A stretch of 64,000 nucleotides of DNA from CAIQNR01 sp031972475 (GCA_031972475.1 DALYEP010000001.1:372001-436000), one strand, 5' to 3'. Shown: positions 17,335-28,680, numbered from the stretch's first letter. Program-made: numbers and translations. Notes: a model not told the origin generated them from the letters alone.

Positions 17335-17343
17335 AATTTCGAA

Positions 17344-17399
17344 TTGGATGAAAAACTTTTTTGAAATGACACTTTATTTTGAAAAAGTTTTTCATCCAA
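17344..17399. terminator. Large hairpin terminator overlapping a stop codon
   Basis: Perfect 18-bp arms 17344-17361 and 17382-17399 (TTGGATGAAAAACTTTTT and its complement) with a 20-base loop. The right arm contains the stop codon and last codons of the minus-strand 1818-residue gene. It can terminate both convergent genes. Confidence 0.6.
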
Positions 17400-20300
17400 C
17401 ATATCCTGATGAATCTATTAACATATTTTGCTGAGCTGTTGTAACATCAATATTAATACTTTGTTGCAATGCAGAAACTGCAGAAGCTACAGACTTTCCA
17501 CTTACTCCAGCATCATCTACCGCTTTAACTAATTCTGGTAAAAATGCATTACCATATAAAGTTCTCGTCATTGCAAAAAGTTGTGATATATAGTTTGCCA
17601 TAGCTACAAGATTTTCTGGTATTTTTATTTTACTAGCTATAGTTGTTGAACTACCACATAAATAATTAATTATAGAATCATGTAATTGAATAAAACCATC
17701 AGAATAAAATAAAGCATATTGTTGCTGCATACCTAAATCTACTGAGATGGAAAGACCACTAGGATTAGACACATATTTTGAAAGTAATAAACCAGAAAAA
17801 TCTGTTCCTACCATACAAGTTAATGTTGGAAAGTACCGAGCAAGTGCACAAAAATACGCAGCACCAAGTTTTTTTGAAGAAGTTGCAGAAGTTGTTACAC
17901 CTAAAGATTGAGATAATGAATTAGAAATACTCATTGCTCCAGAAAGATAAATTAATGAGTCAATTAATAATTTTTTCATAAGAGCATAATTCTTTCCTAC
18001 ATAATTATTTCCCGATTGACTTCCTATTCCTTTTAAACTTGAATATCCCTGTTGAGCAGAAGATGCCCCACTATTTTTGCCTTCAGATTGCAACTTTATA
18101 AATTCATTAGAAAAATCACACAAGACTGAACCCTCAATTGGCTCAAAAGCATTTCTTGAAAACAGTCCTATACGCTGAATTGCATTCTTAATTCCTGAAA
18201 TAAGATATAATCCCCAACATGTAATAATAACAGGATCTGAGGTTTCTCCTTTTGACTGATTATTACGTAGCAATACATATGATTGACGATAATTTTGTAA
18301 TGCCTGTTGATAATAACCTTGAGCATCTTGATATGCATAAAAAATAATTGGCGCTGAAGGATCATTTGAAGGTGAAATATTTTCACACATTAATGATGTT
18401 GGGACTTTAAAAACATCTCCTTTACTTGGAAAATTATGCGCTGATCTATTTGGATATCCATTGTACGATGGCGTAGAAATGGTAAATGTATATGCTAAAT
18501 CACCTGTTTTTTTATACACATCTCCTGCTTTTTTATACATTTGACTACAAATAGTAGTGTCTGAGGTATAATTTGTTATCAATAAATATGCCATTGCTGA
18601 TTCTATAACACGCTTAATATAATCAGGAGATGACGGATCACCTATCAAAAAATACTGTAAATCTTCACTATAATTTTGAAACTTTTTTACATATAATCCA
18701 GATATATCATAAGAAACTACATTAGTAGCTTTTTGCACTTGATCAAGGGCTGAATAATAAGCAAAAACTTCCTGATAGATATCATGTACTAAAGCATAAT
18801 TTACTGAATACTCAGAAAATGATTTTTCTGATTTATTTACAATATTTTTTAATGGATCAACTAATTTTGATAACTGATCATCATACGCATTTGCTGCTGA
18901 AATATACGTTTGATTTATTAAATACTGAGCTTTTTTATACAAATTCTGATCAGGAATAGGCAAAAATGCTCCACTACTTGTCTGAACTGATTGCGCTGTT
19001 TGTTGGAAAAAATTTTGATATTGAACATAAAGAGCAAGAGCACTCATAATATCACCAGTAAATTGAGGAACCGATGAAGTTGGAATATTATAAGATTTTA
19101 ATATAATCGAAATTGATCCATTATTATTTTTCTGTTGATCTATAACAAATTTTGTTTTTAAATTTTTACCACCAATCACCATTCCTTTATCAATCATTAA
19201 CTCTAATTGTTTTTTATAAAGCTCAACTTCATCATCAACTGTTTTAAAAATATGTTTATAACCAGAGTTTATTAATGTTGTTCTATAAAGAGGAATTACT
19301 AGCTGTGAAAGAATTGCTTTATTGTCTTGCGATCCTACCAATCCTTTAGCAACTTCCAACATATTTATATAAAATTTTTGCTGCTCTAAAGCATCATTTA
19401 ATAAAGCTTGATTACTTTGATTTTTAAAAGATTCAACATTTTGATCAGCAGTTTCTTTAAAATTTTGTAAATCTTGTTGTACATAGCGCAAAAGATAAGA
19501 AGGCTGGTTTATAAAATTTTGATTCGTATCTTTAGCTACAAAAGATGGAGGGTTTTTTATAATTAAACCATTTTTCTTAGAAGAATTTAAGCTCGCTGAT
19601 TGTATTAAAGCGTCGATTGATGTAGTAATAGAATCTGAAGGAATCACTAAACTATAAAAATAAAATGCCATCACTTGACTGATTAATTTATTTGTCTCAA
19701 TAACACTATTTGAAAGACCTAATCCAATATAATTTTCAATAGCATTATTATAATAAGTAATTATTTTAACAAAAACATCGTCGGCAATCTGATCATACTG
19801 TTTGTTATTAAAATAATTTTGAAGCTGAAGAAACATTTTATTTGCTTGACTAACATAAAGTTGGGCTAGGTTATAATTAATGTTTGTTAAAAACAGCGTA
19901 GTCCCACCAAAAAACGTTATTTTTTTATTTAAAATTGAGCTCCCAACAAGCTTACTCTCATTAATATCAATAAAATCATTTCCACTACTATTGAAAATAC
20001 CTTTTTGATAAGCTTGATTTACAAAAATACTTTCTAAAAAAGTTTGAATCTCTTGTAATTGCTTTGTCTTTTCAATGCTACCAAAACTATCATCTTGAAC
20101 TTGCGATTGATTTTGCAAAGAATTAAAACCGCTAGAAACCTGCTCTAAAGATTTTTGCAATAAAGATACATAATTATTTTTCAAAACATTATCATTAACT
20201 ACTAGAGCCCAAATATATCCTTGATAAAAAAGATATGCTTTATAAATATCAGGAATTATCCTTTTAAAATCGTTTGATGTCTCTTTTTTAATCAAAGATT

Positions 20301-22848
20301 CTAACCTTTGAATATAAGCATTTCCATATACTGTAGGATCTACCGCAGCAGCAACTTGCGTATAATATAATGCGTCATACAATGCTTTATCTGATATATC
20401 TTTATTATCTACTGAAGTAATCGATTCTGCTGTATTAACAAGACCAGACGCATAATTTTTTATAGATGCAATTTGATTTTTAATATAAGAAGCTATACTT
20501 TGCTGCCCCAAACTTGCATATATCCTTTGAGCATCTACAAGAGCACATAATGCATATTGATATGAAGTATTTTGATAAACTATGCATGTTTTATCTTTTA
20601 AACAATCCTTATTTGATGCATATTTAATGGCATACATACCCATACAAAAAGCCCATCTTGCATAATGAAGACGGGCAAGAGTTCCAAAATTAGAAATATT
20701 TTTTTGATTTTCTAATAAAGTTTTTAAAGGACAATAAGGATTTACTTTATCACTCATATAATCTTCATAAGCTTTATCAATACTATCAAATGATTTAATA
20801 ATAGACTGATATTGCATATGAGCCTGTCTATACCCTACTGGTGTGTAATAATTAAGATACATATTAGTATCTGCTGATTGCTTATCTGCAAATAAAGTAG
20901 TTTGAACCAACATTTCTTGAAGTCCTGAAACTAAAAAGTTCAATGTTTTAACAGCTTGTTGCAAATCAAAAACCTGATCTTTAGAAAGCTTTAATTGATT
21001 AGTTTGTACACTGGCTAAAATACTTTGAATTGTCTGAACAGCCGAAGTAGATAAAAAATGAAAACCTTGATAAATACTCAACCCTTTTGATGCAGATCCA
21101 ACAGGAGCTGCTGATGGGTGCCAAATAGAACACCATAAAGCTTGATCTTCTTCGTACGTTGTTACATCAGTAGATAAAGCATGATCAATATATGTTGAAA
21201 GCGCTGAAACATAGGTAGGATTTTCAACATACAAACCAAACAAAGTTTGTTCATATTCCAAATTAATTTTTTGAATAATACTAAGAATATAATTAGCACA
21301 ATAAGTAAGACGATACTTTTGAGAAGCCATTAAAACAGCATTAAAATAAGCAAGTGCATTGGAATACGATTGTACCGCATATGAAGATTGACCATTTTGC
21401 CAATTTAAAATAATACTTTCTGCCATTGATGCTTGACCGCTATAAAGTGTATATAATTCAGATTTTTTAGCTAAAGAAGCATGTTGAGCTGCCTGAAAAA
21501 TCATTTTTTGAAACAGATAAAAAGCATTAAGCATTGTTGTTTGAAATTCAATTTGATTCTTATCGTTGATAGCATAAGGCAAATTACCACTTTCTTGAGC
21601 AGATTTTTCTATATTTAACAAAAGAATTTTGCTGTTAAAACAATATAAATCAGCAATAATATTATGAATATCTAACAATGCATCATCAACAGAATCATAT
21701 CCAAGAAATTTATTCCCAGTCGTTTCTTTTCCAAGCGAATTATAATTTGCAACAGCAGTTATTGCATTATTAACAAAAACTTCAAGCTCATTGGTTGCTA
21801 TAGGCCTATTATTCGTATTAAGACTCACAAGATTACTTTGATTTTTATATGATAAAGATTTTAAAAGATTAAGAACTGTTTCAATAAGAAGAATGTTTTT
21901 TTGTTCTATATAATCAGAAAAAATAAGCGTGTAGTTTAATTGTAACTCAGTATTTTCTTCTGATGTTAATCCTGAAATAGTTCCAACTTTCTTATATTCT
22001 TCATCCATGAATTTTTTAAGCGCTGACATAACAATATCACAATATTGAAATGCGCCTGATGAACCAAAAAGATCTGAAGCTCCACTATTTTCCGTATAAT
22101 TTTGAATAGATATAAGCGACGCCCTTGCCCTTAAATATTTAATCATCACAGAGCTTATTGATTGCAATAGAGAAATGGTATAAGAATCTTTTTGAAATGG
22201 AAGCTTCACAAAATATGACTGCGATGTTGTGCTCACTTCTTTTCCATTGCTTTTCATATATTCTTTAAATGCAGGGAATAAATTTCTACAAATGGTATAT
22301 ACATTTTGAAAAGAAGAAACAAAAGAGGTATTTCCTCCAGAAATAATAGATTGAAAAGTGCTATATGTTTTTACATAATCAAATCCTGTAATAGAATTCC
22401 CGTTTTGATTAGATTTGTTTGACTGATCAGCTATAGACTGACTACTGACAGACCATATAATTTGATTATTTTGTTGCTGAACTGATTTAAAATTTAAAAG
22501 TAATGAATTAATTGACTGTGAAAGTTGATATACAGATTTTTGAGCAAATATAAATTCGGGATTTGTATACAAACTCGGAGCATTATTATCATTTATCTTA
22601 ACAGTCCATTCTTTTGCAGGCTGAGAAATATTTTTAGAAGTATTAGTATTGACTGTAAGAGCACTTTTAACAGAATTATTTTGAGAATTTGCATTTGAAG
22701 ACGATCCAGTAAGAACAATCTTTGAAGAAGATGAAGGATTTGTTGATTGAACTGTTGTATTTAATGGTGTTTTTGATTGAGTTGTAACAGTAAAGGTACG
22801 AATATCAGAAAACAAACTCAAAAGAGCTAATAATGCATAACATTTCAT
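17392..22848 (-). CDS. Giant exported helical-repeat protein, unknown function
   Basis: 1818 residues with a signal peptide (MKCYALLALLSLFSDIRTFT), then a Ser/Thr/Asn-rich linker (about 20-95) and a very long region rich in Asn, Gln, Ser, Tyr and Ala. Many TPR-like helix pairs are visible, for example ALCALVDAQRIYASLG, YYNNAIENYIGLGLS and GYYQQALQNYRQSYVLL. An extended alpha-solenoid is the most likely fold. I recognise no catalytic motif and no membrane anchor apart from the leader. It is the last of four genes encoding exported proteins, 41 bases after the 22890-24551 gene. A surface scaffold or host-contact protein is an inference only. Confidence 0.7.
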   Translation of the reverse strand: MKCYALLALLSLFSDIRTFTVTTQSKTPLNTTVQSTNPSSSSKIVLTGSSSNANSQNNSVKSALTVNTNTSKNISQPAKEWTVKINDNNAPSLYTNPEFIFAQKSVYQLSQSINSLLLNFKSVQQQNNQIIWSVSSQSIADQSNKSNQNGNSITGFDYVKTYSTFQSIISGGNTSFVSSFQNVYTICRNLFPAFKEYMKSNGKEVSTTSQSYFVKLPFQKDSYTISLLQSISSVMIKYLRARASLISIQNYTENSGASDLFGSSGAFQYCDIVMSALKKFMDEEYKKVGTISGLTSEENTELQLNYTLIFSDYIEQKNILLIETVLNLLKSLSYKNQSNLVSLNTNNRPIATNELEVFVNNAITAVANYNSLGKETTGNKFLGYDSVDDALLDIHNIIADLYCFNSKILLLNIEKSAQESGNLPYAINDKNQIEFQTTMLNAFYLFQKMIFQAAQHASLAKKSELYTLYSGQASMAESIILNWQNGQSSYAVQSYSNALAYFNAVLMASQKYRLTYCANYILSIIQKINLEYEQTLFGLYVENPTYVSALSTYIDHALSTDVTTYEEDQALWCSIWHPSAAPVGSASKGLSIYQGFHFLSTSAVQTIQSILASVQTNQLKLSKDQVFDLQQAVKTLNFLVSGLQEMLVQTTLFADKQSADTNMYLNYYTPVGYRQAHMQYQSIIKSFDSIDKAYEDYMSDKVNPYCPLKTLLENQKNISNFGTLARLHYARWAFCMGMYAIKYASNKDCLKDKTCIVYQNTSYQYALCALVDAQRIYASLGQQSIASYIKNQIASIKNYASGLVNTAESITSVDNKDISDKALYDALYYTQVAAAVDPTVYGNAYIQRLESLIKKETSNDFKRIIPDIYKAYLFYQGYIWALVVNDNVLKNNYVSLLQKSLEQVSSGFNSLQNQSQVQDDSFGSIEKTKQLQEIQTFLESIFVNQAYQKGIFNSSGNDFIDINESKLVGSSILNKKITFFGGTTLFLTNINYNLAQLYVSQANKMFLQLQNYFNNKQYDQIADDVFVKIITYYNNAIENYIGLGLSNSVIETNKLISQVMAFYFYSLVIPSDSITTSIDALIQSASLNSSKKNGLIIKNPPSFVAKDTNQNFINQPSYLLRYVQQDLQNFKETADQNVESFKNQSNQALLNDALEQQKFYINMLEVAKGLVGSQDNKAILSQLVIPLYRTTLINSGYKHIFKTVDDEVELYKKQLELMIDKGMVIGGKNLKTKFVIDQQKNNNGSISIILKSYNIPTSSVPQFTGDIMSALALYVQYQNFFQQTAQSVQTSSGAFLPIPDQNLYKKAQYLINQTYISAANAYDDQLSKLVDPLKNIVNKSEKSFSEYSVNYALVHDIYQEVFAYYSALDQVQKATNVVSYDISGLYVKKFQNYSEDLQYFLIGDPSSPDYIKRVIESAMAYLLITNYTSDTTICSQMYKKAGDVYKKTGDLAYTFTISTPSYNGYPNRSAHNFPSKGDVFKVPTSLMCENISPSNDPSAPIIFYAYQDAQGYYQQALQNYRQSYVLLRNNQSKGETSDPVIITCWGLYLISGIKNAIQRIGLFSRNAFEPIEGSVLCDFSNEFIKLQSEGKNSGASSAQQGYSSLKGIGSQSGNNYVGKNYALMKKLLIDSLIYLSGAMSISNSLSQSLGVTTSATSSKKLGAAYFCALARYFPTLTCMVGTDFSGLLLSKYVSNPSGLSISVDLGMQQQYALFYSDGFIQLHDSIINYLCGSSTTIASKIKIPENLVAMANYISQLFAMTRTLYGNAFLPELVKAVDDAGVSGKSVASAVSALQQSINIDVTTAQQNMLIDSSGYVG

Positions 22849-22889
22849 ACCTTTTCATCCTTATTCTTAATAAAACTTATCGATAAAAA

Positions 22890-24551
22890 TTAAAATAAAA
22901 TATAACGATCTCCATTTGAAGTAATATATGCATTTTTAAACGCATAATTCGTTAATCGTTCTTGACTCGATGCAAAAGTAAGAGCTGATTCTGGAACAAC
23001 ACCTTTAGTTACAGCAATTACAACAGGGTTTTTATTTTCAAGCTGATCTGGCTTTAAAGATGATGTTGTATTTAAATTCATACCAACTCTGCTACTTACT
23101 CCTGATGCAGTTTTAAGCGTAACAATAATTTGATCACCTTCTCGTTTTAAATTAACGGAAACTCCATTATCATAACCACTAATTAAATTTGCATTTATAA
23201 CATCTGAGCTATTATCAACCGACCATATATTAATAAAATTACCATCTACATCTGCATAAATGATGTCTGTAATTAAATTACCATCAAGACTAGACACTAA
23301 TCCCATATAAGTATTATCTGAATTTTTAATAACAGAACCAATTCCAGCTAATTTAGGAGGTAAAAACGTTGTTGTACTTTTTTTAATATCAACATACTTT
23401 CTTATTTCTTTAACCTGTTTTGTTGCTGCATCAATAATCGTATAATATCCTGCAGAACTCGCCAATTGATAATCTTTAGAATAAGCACTCAATGAATCTG
23501 TTTTATTAAAATTAAAAACCTTAATTTTAATTTCTGATAAATAAGAAAGAAGAAATGTATAAATATTTTTATCAATTGATCCAGTTTGATCAAGAGTAAA
23601 ATAAGGTACTGGGTCTGGACATGGCTTTGAACTTTTTTGAGGAAGAATATCATTTAAAAAACTTTGCAAATTAAAATCACTAATTTTAACAGGAAGATTT
23701 TTATAATTTGCCCAAATTGTTTGATCATTAAAAATAATAAGCTCATCACACATAGAAGAATTATTACCAGATAAAATATTATTTTCTGAAAAATTCAAAA
23801 CATTATAATACACACCTTGATCAGCAAAAGGACCTTGTGCTGCTCCATATTTAACTAAGAGCTTTTTATATAAAAAATTACTACCATAAACAGCATAATG
23901 ATATTTAAATCGACCAGCAGAATCAAGAGCATTAACAAATGGAGCAATATCTGTTTTATTCTTTGATTTATTAGCCATTTCTACAATAGCAATAGGCAAA
24001 GCAGATGATGGTATATTTGATTTTTTTACACCTAAATACTTATTTATACCATCAAATTTTATTGAAAAAAGCATTTCATCATTATCATTAAAAAATAAAA
24101 CATTATCAGATGTTATATCATTACACTCTCCTCCGCTTTTATTTTTTTTAGATTTCCAGGTCATAATATAACGAGCGCTATAAGGTTTATTCTCAGAAGG
24201 ATAAGCCTTATTTTTTGTATTATTTAAAATAGGAGTAGAGCATTCTTGTACATTACCGCAAATAATAGTCAAATTACCGTTATCTAAAAGAGAATTTTTA
24301 TAAGGAATAACAATCTCTCTAACAATCTCATTGCTATCAACATAAAGAGTAACAGCCACTGGAGTTTCTTTTTTTGATCCACTTACATCAGTAATAGTAC
24401 ATTGACAGTCATTAATGACTATTTTTGTTGCAGTAGCAACCGGAATATTTGAAGCAATTGTATCTTCAATCATATCAAAATAAGTAACAGCCCTAAGATT
24501 CATTATTATAAAACTGAGATACACCAAAGCAGAGTATTTGTAATTTTTCAT
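22890..24551 (-). CDS. Exported unknown protein (operon gene 3)
   Basis: 553 residues with a signal peptide (YKYSALVYLSFIIMNLRA). The mature part is rich in Asn, Asp, Ser and Thr with many beta-strand-like segments (ATKIVINDCQCTITDVSG, GDQIIVTLKTASGV) and looks like a secreted beta-rich domain protein. It ends AYITSNGDRYILF, a terminal Phe as in some outer-membrane proteins, but no barrel was established. An AAAGGA precedes the ATG. It sits 44 bases after the 320-residue gene and 41 before the 1818-residue gene. No family recognised. Confidence 0.65.
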   Translation of the reverse strand: MKNYKYSALVYLSFIIMNLRAVTYFDMIEDTIASNIPVATATKIVINDCQCTITDVSGSKKETPVAVTLYVDSNEIVREIVIPYKNSLLDNGNLTIICGNVQECSTPILNNTKNKAYPSENKPYSARYIMTWKSKKNKSGGECNDITSDNVLFFNDNDEMLFSIKFDGINKYLGVKKSNIPSSALPIAIVEMANKSKNKTDIAPFVNALDSAGRFKYHYAVYGSNFLYKKLLVKYGAAQGPFADQGVYYNVLNFSENNILSGNNSSMCDELIIFNDQTIWANYKNLPVKISDFNLQSFLNDILPQKSSKPCPDPVPYFTLDQTGSIDKNIYTFLLSYLSEIKIKVFNFNKTDSLSAYSKDYQLASSAGYYTIIDAATKQVKEIRKYVDIKKSTTTFLPPKLAGIGSVIKNSDNTYMGLVSSLDGNLITDIIYADVDGNFINIWSVDNSSDVINANLISGYDNGVSVNLKREGDQIIVTLKTASGVSSRVGMNLNTTSSLKPDQLENKNPVVIAVTKGVVPESALTFASSQERLTNYAFKNAYITSNGDRYILF

Positions 24552-24595
24552 TTTTTATCCTTTTAAAAATTTTTGCATATATAAAATTGTAATTA

Positions 24596-25558
24596 TTATA
24601 TATCAGTCCCTACATAAGTTGTTCCTGGATCTGCAAAATGCAATGGTATATAAAGTAAAATATTTGATCCTACGCCATTAAAATAATCTGAACATGAAAC
24701 TTTAGAACCTGTAATTTGATTAGTAAAAGACAAAGAATTTAATTCAGTCGATTTATTATTACTATTATCAGCTAAAGTCAATTTTGGATCAACCCTTAAA
24801 GAAGGTGTTGTTATATCAAAATTATTACATGAATAAACACTATTACTATAAACAGAGCATTCATCAAAAACATAATTTTGAAATGCTGTTACACCAGCAT
24901 CTTTTGTATGAGAAAATGGCAAAGAACCTCCAAGTAAATTACCTGAACTGCATGAATAATTATAAAACAAACGGCTCATTAAATAATTAGCAAATGTTGT
25001 ATTTATAAATTTATTAACAGAAGAATAATCTAGAGGCTTTGACCCAGAAAATGATGATTTCATTTTGTTAAAAAGATTTAAAAAATCAATTTCTGTAATC
25101 ATATTTTGACAAAATATTAAATAATCAGCAGCTGTATAAAGATAAGGCTGGCAATCATATCCGCTTCTAGTAACACCTTGAACCGATGCAAATGGCTGAT
25201 GCGCACCAAAACGAACAACCGTAAACGCTGGACTTACAGCAGCAAAATACCCATTCACATGAAAATTAGTATAGTACAATTTATTAGAAAGACTTTGTCC
25301 ATAATTATTCATCACATATGAACCAGAAGCCTCAGAAAGTATTTTTGCATTATTTTTTGATAACTGCGAAATACCTAACTTATGAATATGACAATCAGCT
25401 TTCGGTTTTGCTTTTGTAGATTGACATCCAAGCATAGAAGGCATTCCGAAATTAACAGAAAGTGCTATCGGAACGTTGCTTGAAGCAAGCATGCAATTAC
25501 ACAAAACTAACTGAAAAACAATCATCATTAAAAATGATTTGTATATTTTTTTATTCAT
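24596..25558 (-). CDS. Exported Cys-rich unknown protein (operon gene 2)
   Basis: 320 residues from ATG 25558, with GAGG eight bases upstream; the frame continues to a TTG at 25564. A signal peptide (FLMMIVFQLVLCNCMLAS) is followed by a mature region with about ten Cys (LGCQSTKAKPKADCHIH, YDCQPYLY, YSCSSGNLLGG, DECSVYSNSVYSCNNF). This suggests disulfides formed outside the cytoplasm, consistent with a DsbD-type system in the same window. No family recognised. It begins 10 bases after the stop of the repeat protein, so the two are tightly linked. Confidence 0.65.
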   Translation of the reverse strand: MNKKIYKSFLMMIVFQLVLCNCMLASSNVPIALSVNFGMPSMLGCQSTKAKPKADCHIHKLGISQLSKNNAKILSEASGSYVMNNYGQSLSNKLYYTNFHVNGYFAAVSPAFTVVRFGAHQPFASVQGVTRSGYDCQPYLYTAADYLIFCQNMITEIDFLNLFNKMKSSFSGSKPLDYSSVNKFINTTFANYLMSRLFYNYSCSSGNLLGGSLPFSHTKDAGVTAFQNYVFDECSVYSNSVYSCNNFDITTPSLRVDPKLTLADNSNNKSTELNSLSFTNQITGSKVSCSDYFNGVGSNILLYIPLHFADPGTTYVGTDI

Positions 25559-25568
25559 TATCAATACC

Positions 25569-28500
25569 TCACTTTTTTTTAGATGAAGAAAGAATAAACT
25601 TAGGAACTATTGCCCCAATTGTACTTGTTGATGTTTTTTGCGTGGTATTCATTCCAGAAGAAGATGTACCAACCGTATTTATAGAACTATTTTGACTTGA
25701 AGATGTTGTATTAGATGCAGCTTGTGAAGATGATTGATTTGTTAAAGGTTCTTTTGCAACAGTAGCTGGAGCTGCAAGAAGTGGATCTGATACGATGTTT
25801 TTTGGAACTGTAGAAGTTGCATCTTGTTGCACAGAAGAACCAACTGAACTATTTGAATTACTTATAGAACTATTTTGACTTGAAGATGTTGTATTAGATG
25901 CAGCTTGTGAAGATGANNNNNNNNNNNNNNNNNNNNNNNNNNNNNNNNNNNNNNNNNNNNNNNNNNNNNNNNNNNNNNNNNNNNNNNNNNNNNNNNNNNN
26001 NNNNNNNNNNNNNNNNTTTTGCAACAGTAGCTGGAGCTGCAAGAAGTGGATCTGATACGATGTTTTTTGGAGCTGTAGAAGTTGCATCTTGTTGCACAGA
26101 AGAACCAGCTGAATTACTTAAAGACATCTCTTTTTGCTGTGCTGTAGAAAGAGCATTACGCGAAATTTCCAAAGATTCTGTTAATATTTTTTTGATTTGA
26201 TCAAGCGAACCTACTGTATTTGAAATTTGATTTATTTCATTTTTTATTTGTTCTATTTTTGTTTTACCATCAGTCATCTTAACAATATTGCCCATAATTG
26301 ATTGATTAGTTGTCTTATCTTTTGATGTAAGAGCAGCTAATTTAGTTTCAGCATTTTGTAGATTTTGATCTGCAGAAGTTATCGACTCCTGAACCTTTTG
26401 CAAAGCTTCATTTAAATTAGATGGAATCTGCAATGCTTGAATTTTTACTTGTAAATTTTCTAACTTTCCTAAAATTACTTGTGCATTTGTAACTATATTT
26501 TGAGCATTTACTTTTGTAGATACTGATTCTGCATTTTTTAAAACTGCTTTTGATTCACTTGACAACTGATTAGCATCAGCCATAAAAGATTGAATTTCGG
26601 TTAAATTAGAAATTAAAGACTTAACTGATTCTAAATTAGATTTTGCTACATCAATTGAACTTACAAATGTTTGAATAGCCTTTATTGCATTTGGTATAAC
26701 TGCAAAAGGATATGGAAGAACAGATATATATTTAAAATCAGAAGAATTTCCAATAAAAATACCATCTATATCAGATTCAGGATTCATAAAAATTTCTTCT
26801 AAATAAGTCATTTTCTTTGCTTCATTATATCTAAAAGCAGACTCTCTTACATATATTAAAGCTCCAGCATAATATGTTACTAATAACGCTCTTAAAAACT
26901 TCCAATCAAGATATGAATCTGAAGATAACCATTGCTCAACAGTTGGAGTATTCCACCTATTTTGCGCATAAATAGCTTCATTTACATTATTATTAGGATT
27001 TGAACTATCAGCAAGAACAACTGATCCGCTTTCAACCAACGCTTGATAAGAACTTGTTTGTAAATATCCATTATATAAACTTTGTAAAAATAGATATGCA
27101 TAAGGATATGGGCTACCATCAGTAAATGAATTTGGAAATGTTTCATTATATAAATTTTGAGGAGCATACCATAAATCTGTTAACTCATAACTATCCCCAA
27201 CTTTTCCATTATTTAATGCAAGATTACCATTATTAGTATTTCCATTAATCATCATTAATCCATTTTTACGAATTGCATTAGGAGTAAAAGGAGTTGTAGC
27301 AAATAATAATGGATTAAGTTTAATTAATCCTAATGTTTGACAATTAACAGTAGTGCTTTGTCCATTTACCATTTCTCCAGGCTCACATAAAATAACAAAT
27401 GCCCATGGAGTTGTTTCGCGAAAAAAAGCTTCAAATGCTTGAACAGAAGAAGGAACATTTTGATCCATCATAAAAAAATCTTGCGGAGAATAATCAGTAT
27501 TAAAAACTAAACCAGAAACTTTTTGAGAAATGTAAAGATAAGCAGCTCCTGCAGCACCTTCCCCACCATATCTTAACCCTCTTTGTATATACCAATTATT
27601 AGAAGTATCAACATTAAGATTTTGCCAATTATTAATAAACTCTCCTGATGAAATAAAACCTGCAGATTGATAAGGAATTGGATTAGTTGATGTACCAAGT
27701 TGAACCCCTGGGATTTTATTAATCAAAACAATACCTGCAAAAGTATCAATTGGACGCAATGTTGAAGAAGTCAAACTCATACGAGCAGAACCTGAATTAG
27801 TAGAACTAGAAGTATTCTGCTTTGAAGACCCAAATAAAGTAGATGTTTTTTGTACAGGTGTCACAGAAGAAGATTGCCCTGTTGAAGACTGACCGAATAT
27901 ATCTGGAATTGGAAACGCTGAACGAACATATCGAATTTGAGCAAGCATGGTTTCTGCTTTTGTAATAAAATTATTCACAATAGCTAAATCAGAAATATTA
28001 TCTGAATACGTTGTGCTTAAAACAGGAGAATTCTTAAATCCTAGTGCTGCTATATATAAACGACCAATCAAATACTCAGAAAGCATTAAACGAATATAAT
28101 TTATATTATTAAATTCTCCAGACTTTATGCCTTTGATAATATTATTATCATCTTTTACAAAAGTCCCACCAATAAAAATACCGCTTACAGATTTATAATT
28201 TTTATTATATCCACCATACAAAGATCGAATAACATTTTGATTAGAACCTTCAATTGTAGATGCCCCCATAGCATCAAAAAGCGTTGCTGGTAATGCAAAA
28301 ATATCTTGATAAGTAGAAATATCTTCCTGCGTTAATAAAGAATTACCAGATCCTCCAAAAACTTTTTGTCTAATTCCTTTAATATCTGAATCAGGAATTG
28401 ATCTAACATCAGACCATGGAGAAACTAGTGCAGAGTAATCAGATGTAATAAGTTTTGTAATAGTTGAATCAAACTTTTCCCACAAAATTGGAGGTGTATC

Positions 28501-28587
28501 TTGAGGAATAACTCCATTATATGAGCTTGAAGCCAATTCATTACTACTAAGAGAGAAAAAAAGAATTGAATATATAACTTTTTTCAT
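25569..28587 (-). CDS. Exported coiled-coil protein with 61-residue tandem repeats, interrupted by assembly gap
   Basis: Starts ATG 28587 (AAAAGGA upstream) with a signal peptide (KKVIYSILFFSLSSNELASS). A globular part (about 25-630) is followed by a coiled-coil region (about 640-830) and a Ser/Gln/Asn-rich tail made of 61-residue repeats, ending IVPKFILSSSKKK. The coding frame is cut by 100 N at 25917-26016. The 5' part alone appears as an 897-codon frame that runs across the gap in the wrong phase. The part below the gap (25569-25916) is in a different phase because the N run is not the true length. If the missing DNA is a multiple of three, one protein spans the gap. It is the first gene of the four-gene exported operon. 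Confidence 0.65.
25681..26119 (-). repeat. 183-bp tandem repeat (61 residues per unit)
   Basis: The segments 25681-25733 and 25864-25916 are identical (53 bases), and 25752-25854 matches 26017-26119 with only a few changes. The period is 183 bases. The unit encodes SSSQAASNTTSSSQNSS..., SSVQQDATST, and KNIVSDPLLAAPATVAKEP. At least two units are present and the N run lies between copies. Confidence 0.85.
25917..26016. other. Assembly gap (100 N)
   Basis: Exactly 100 N, the conventional placeholder for a gap of unknown size. It falls inside the tandem repeat. The repeat phase predicts a true missing length of 18 bases plus a multiple of 183. Confidence 0.97.
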
Positions 28588-28680
28588 TTTTTATTTCCTT
28601 TTTTAGAAAACGTTATGCAATTTAAAAGTTTCATAAAAAAACTATAACGTCAACACTTCTAAAAATGAGAATAAAGAATG

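Noticed and set aside
25917..26016. A frameshift or pseudogene in the repeat protein
   Set aside because: The phase change coincides with the placeholder gap and vanishes if the missing length is a multiple of three, so decay is not needed.
25894..26200. Frames running through the N run with a made-up phase
   Set aside because: The reading across unknown bases is meaningless; only the flanking parts were used.
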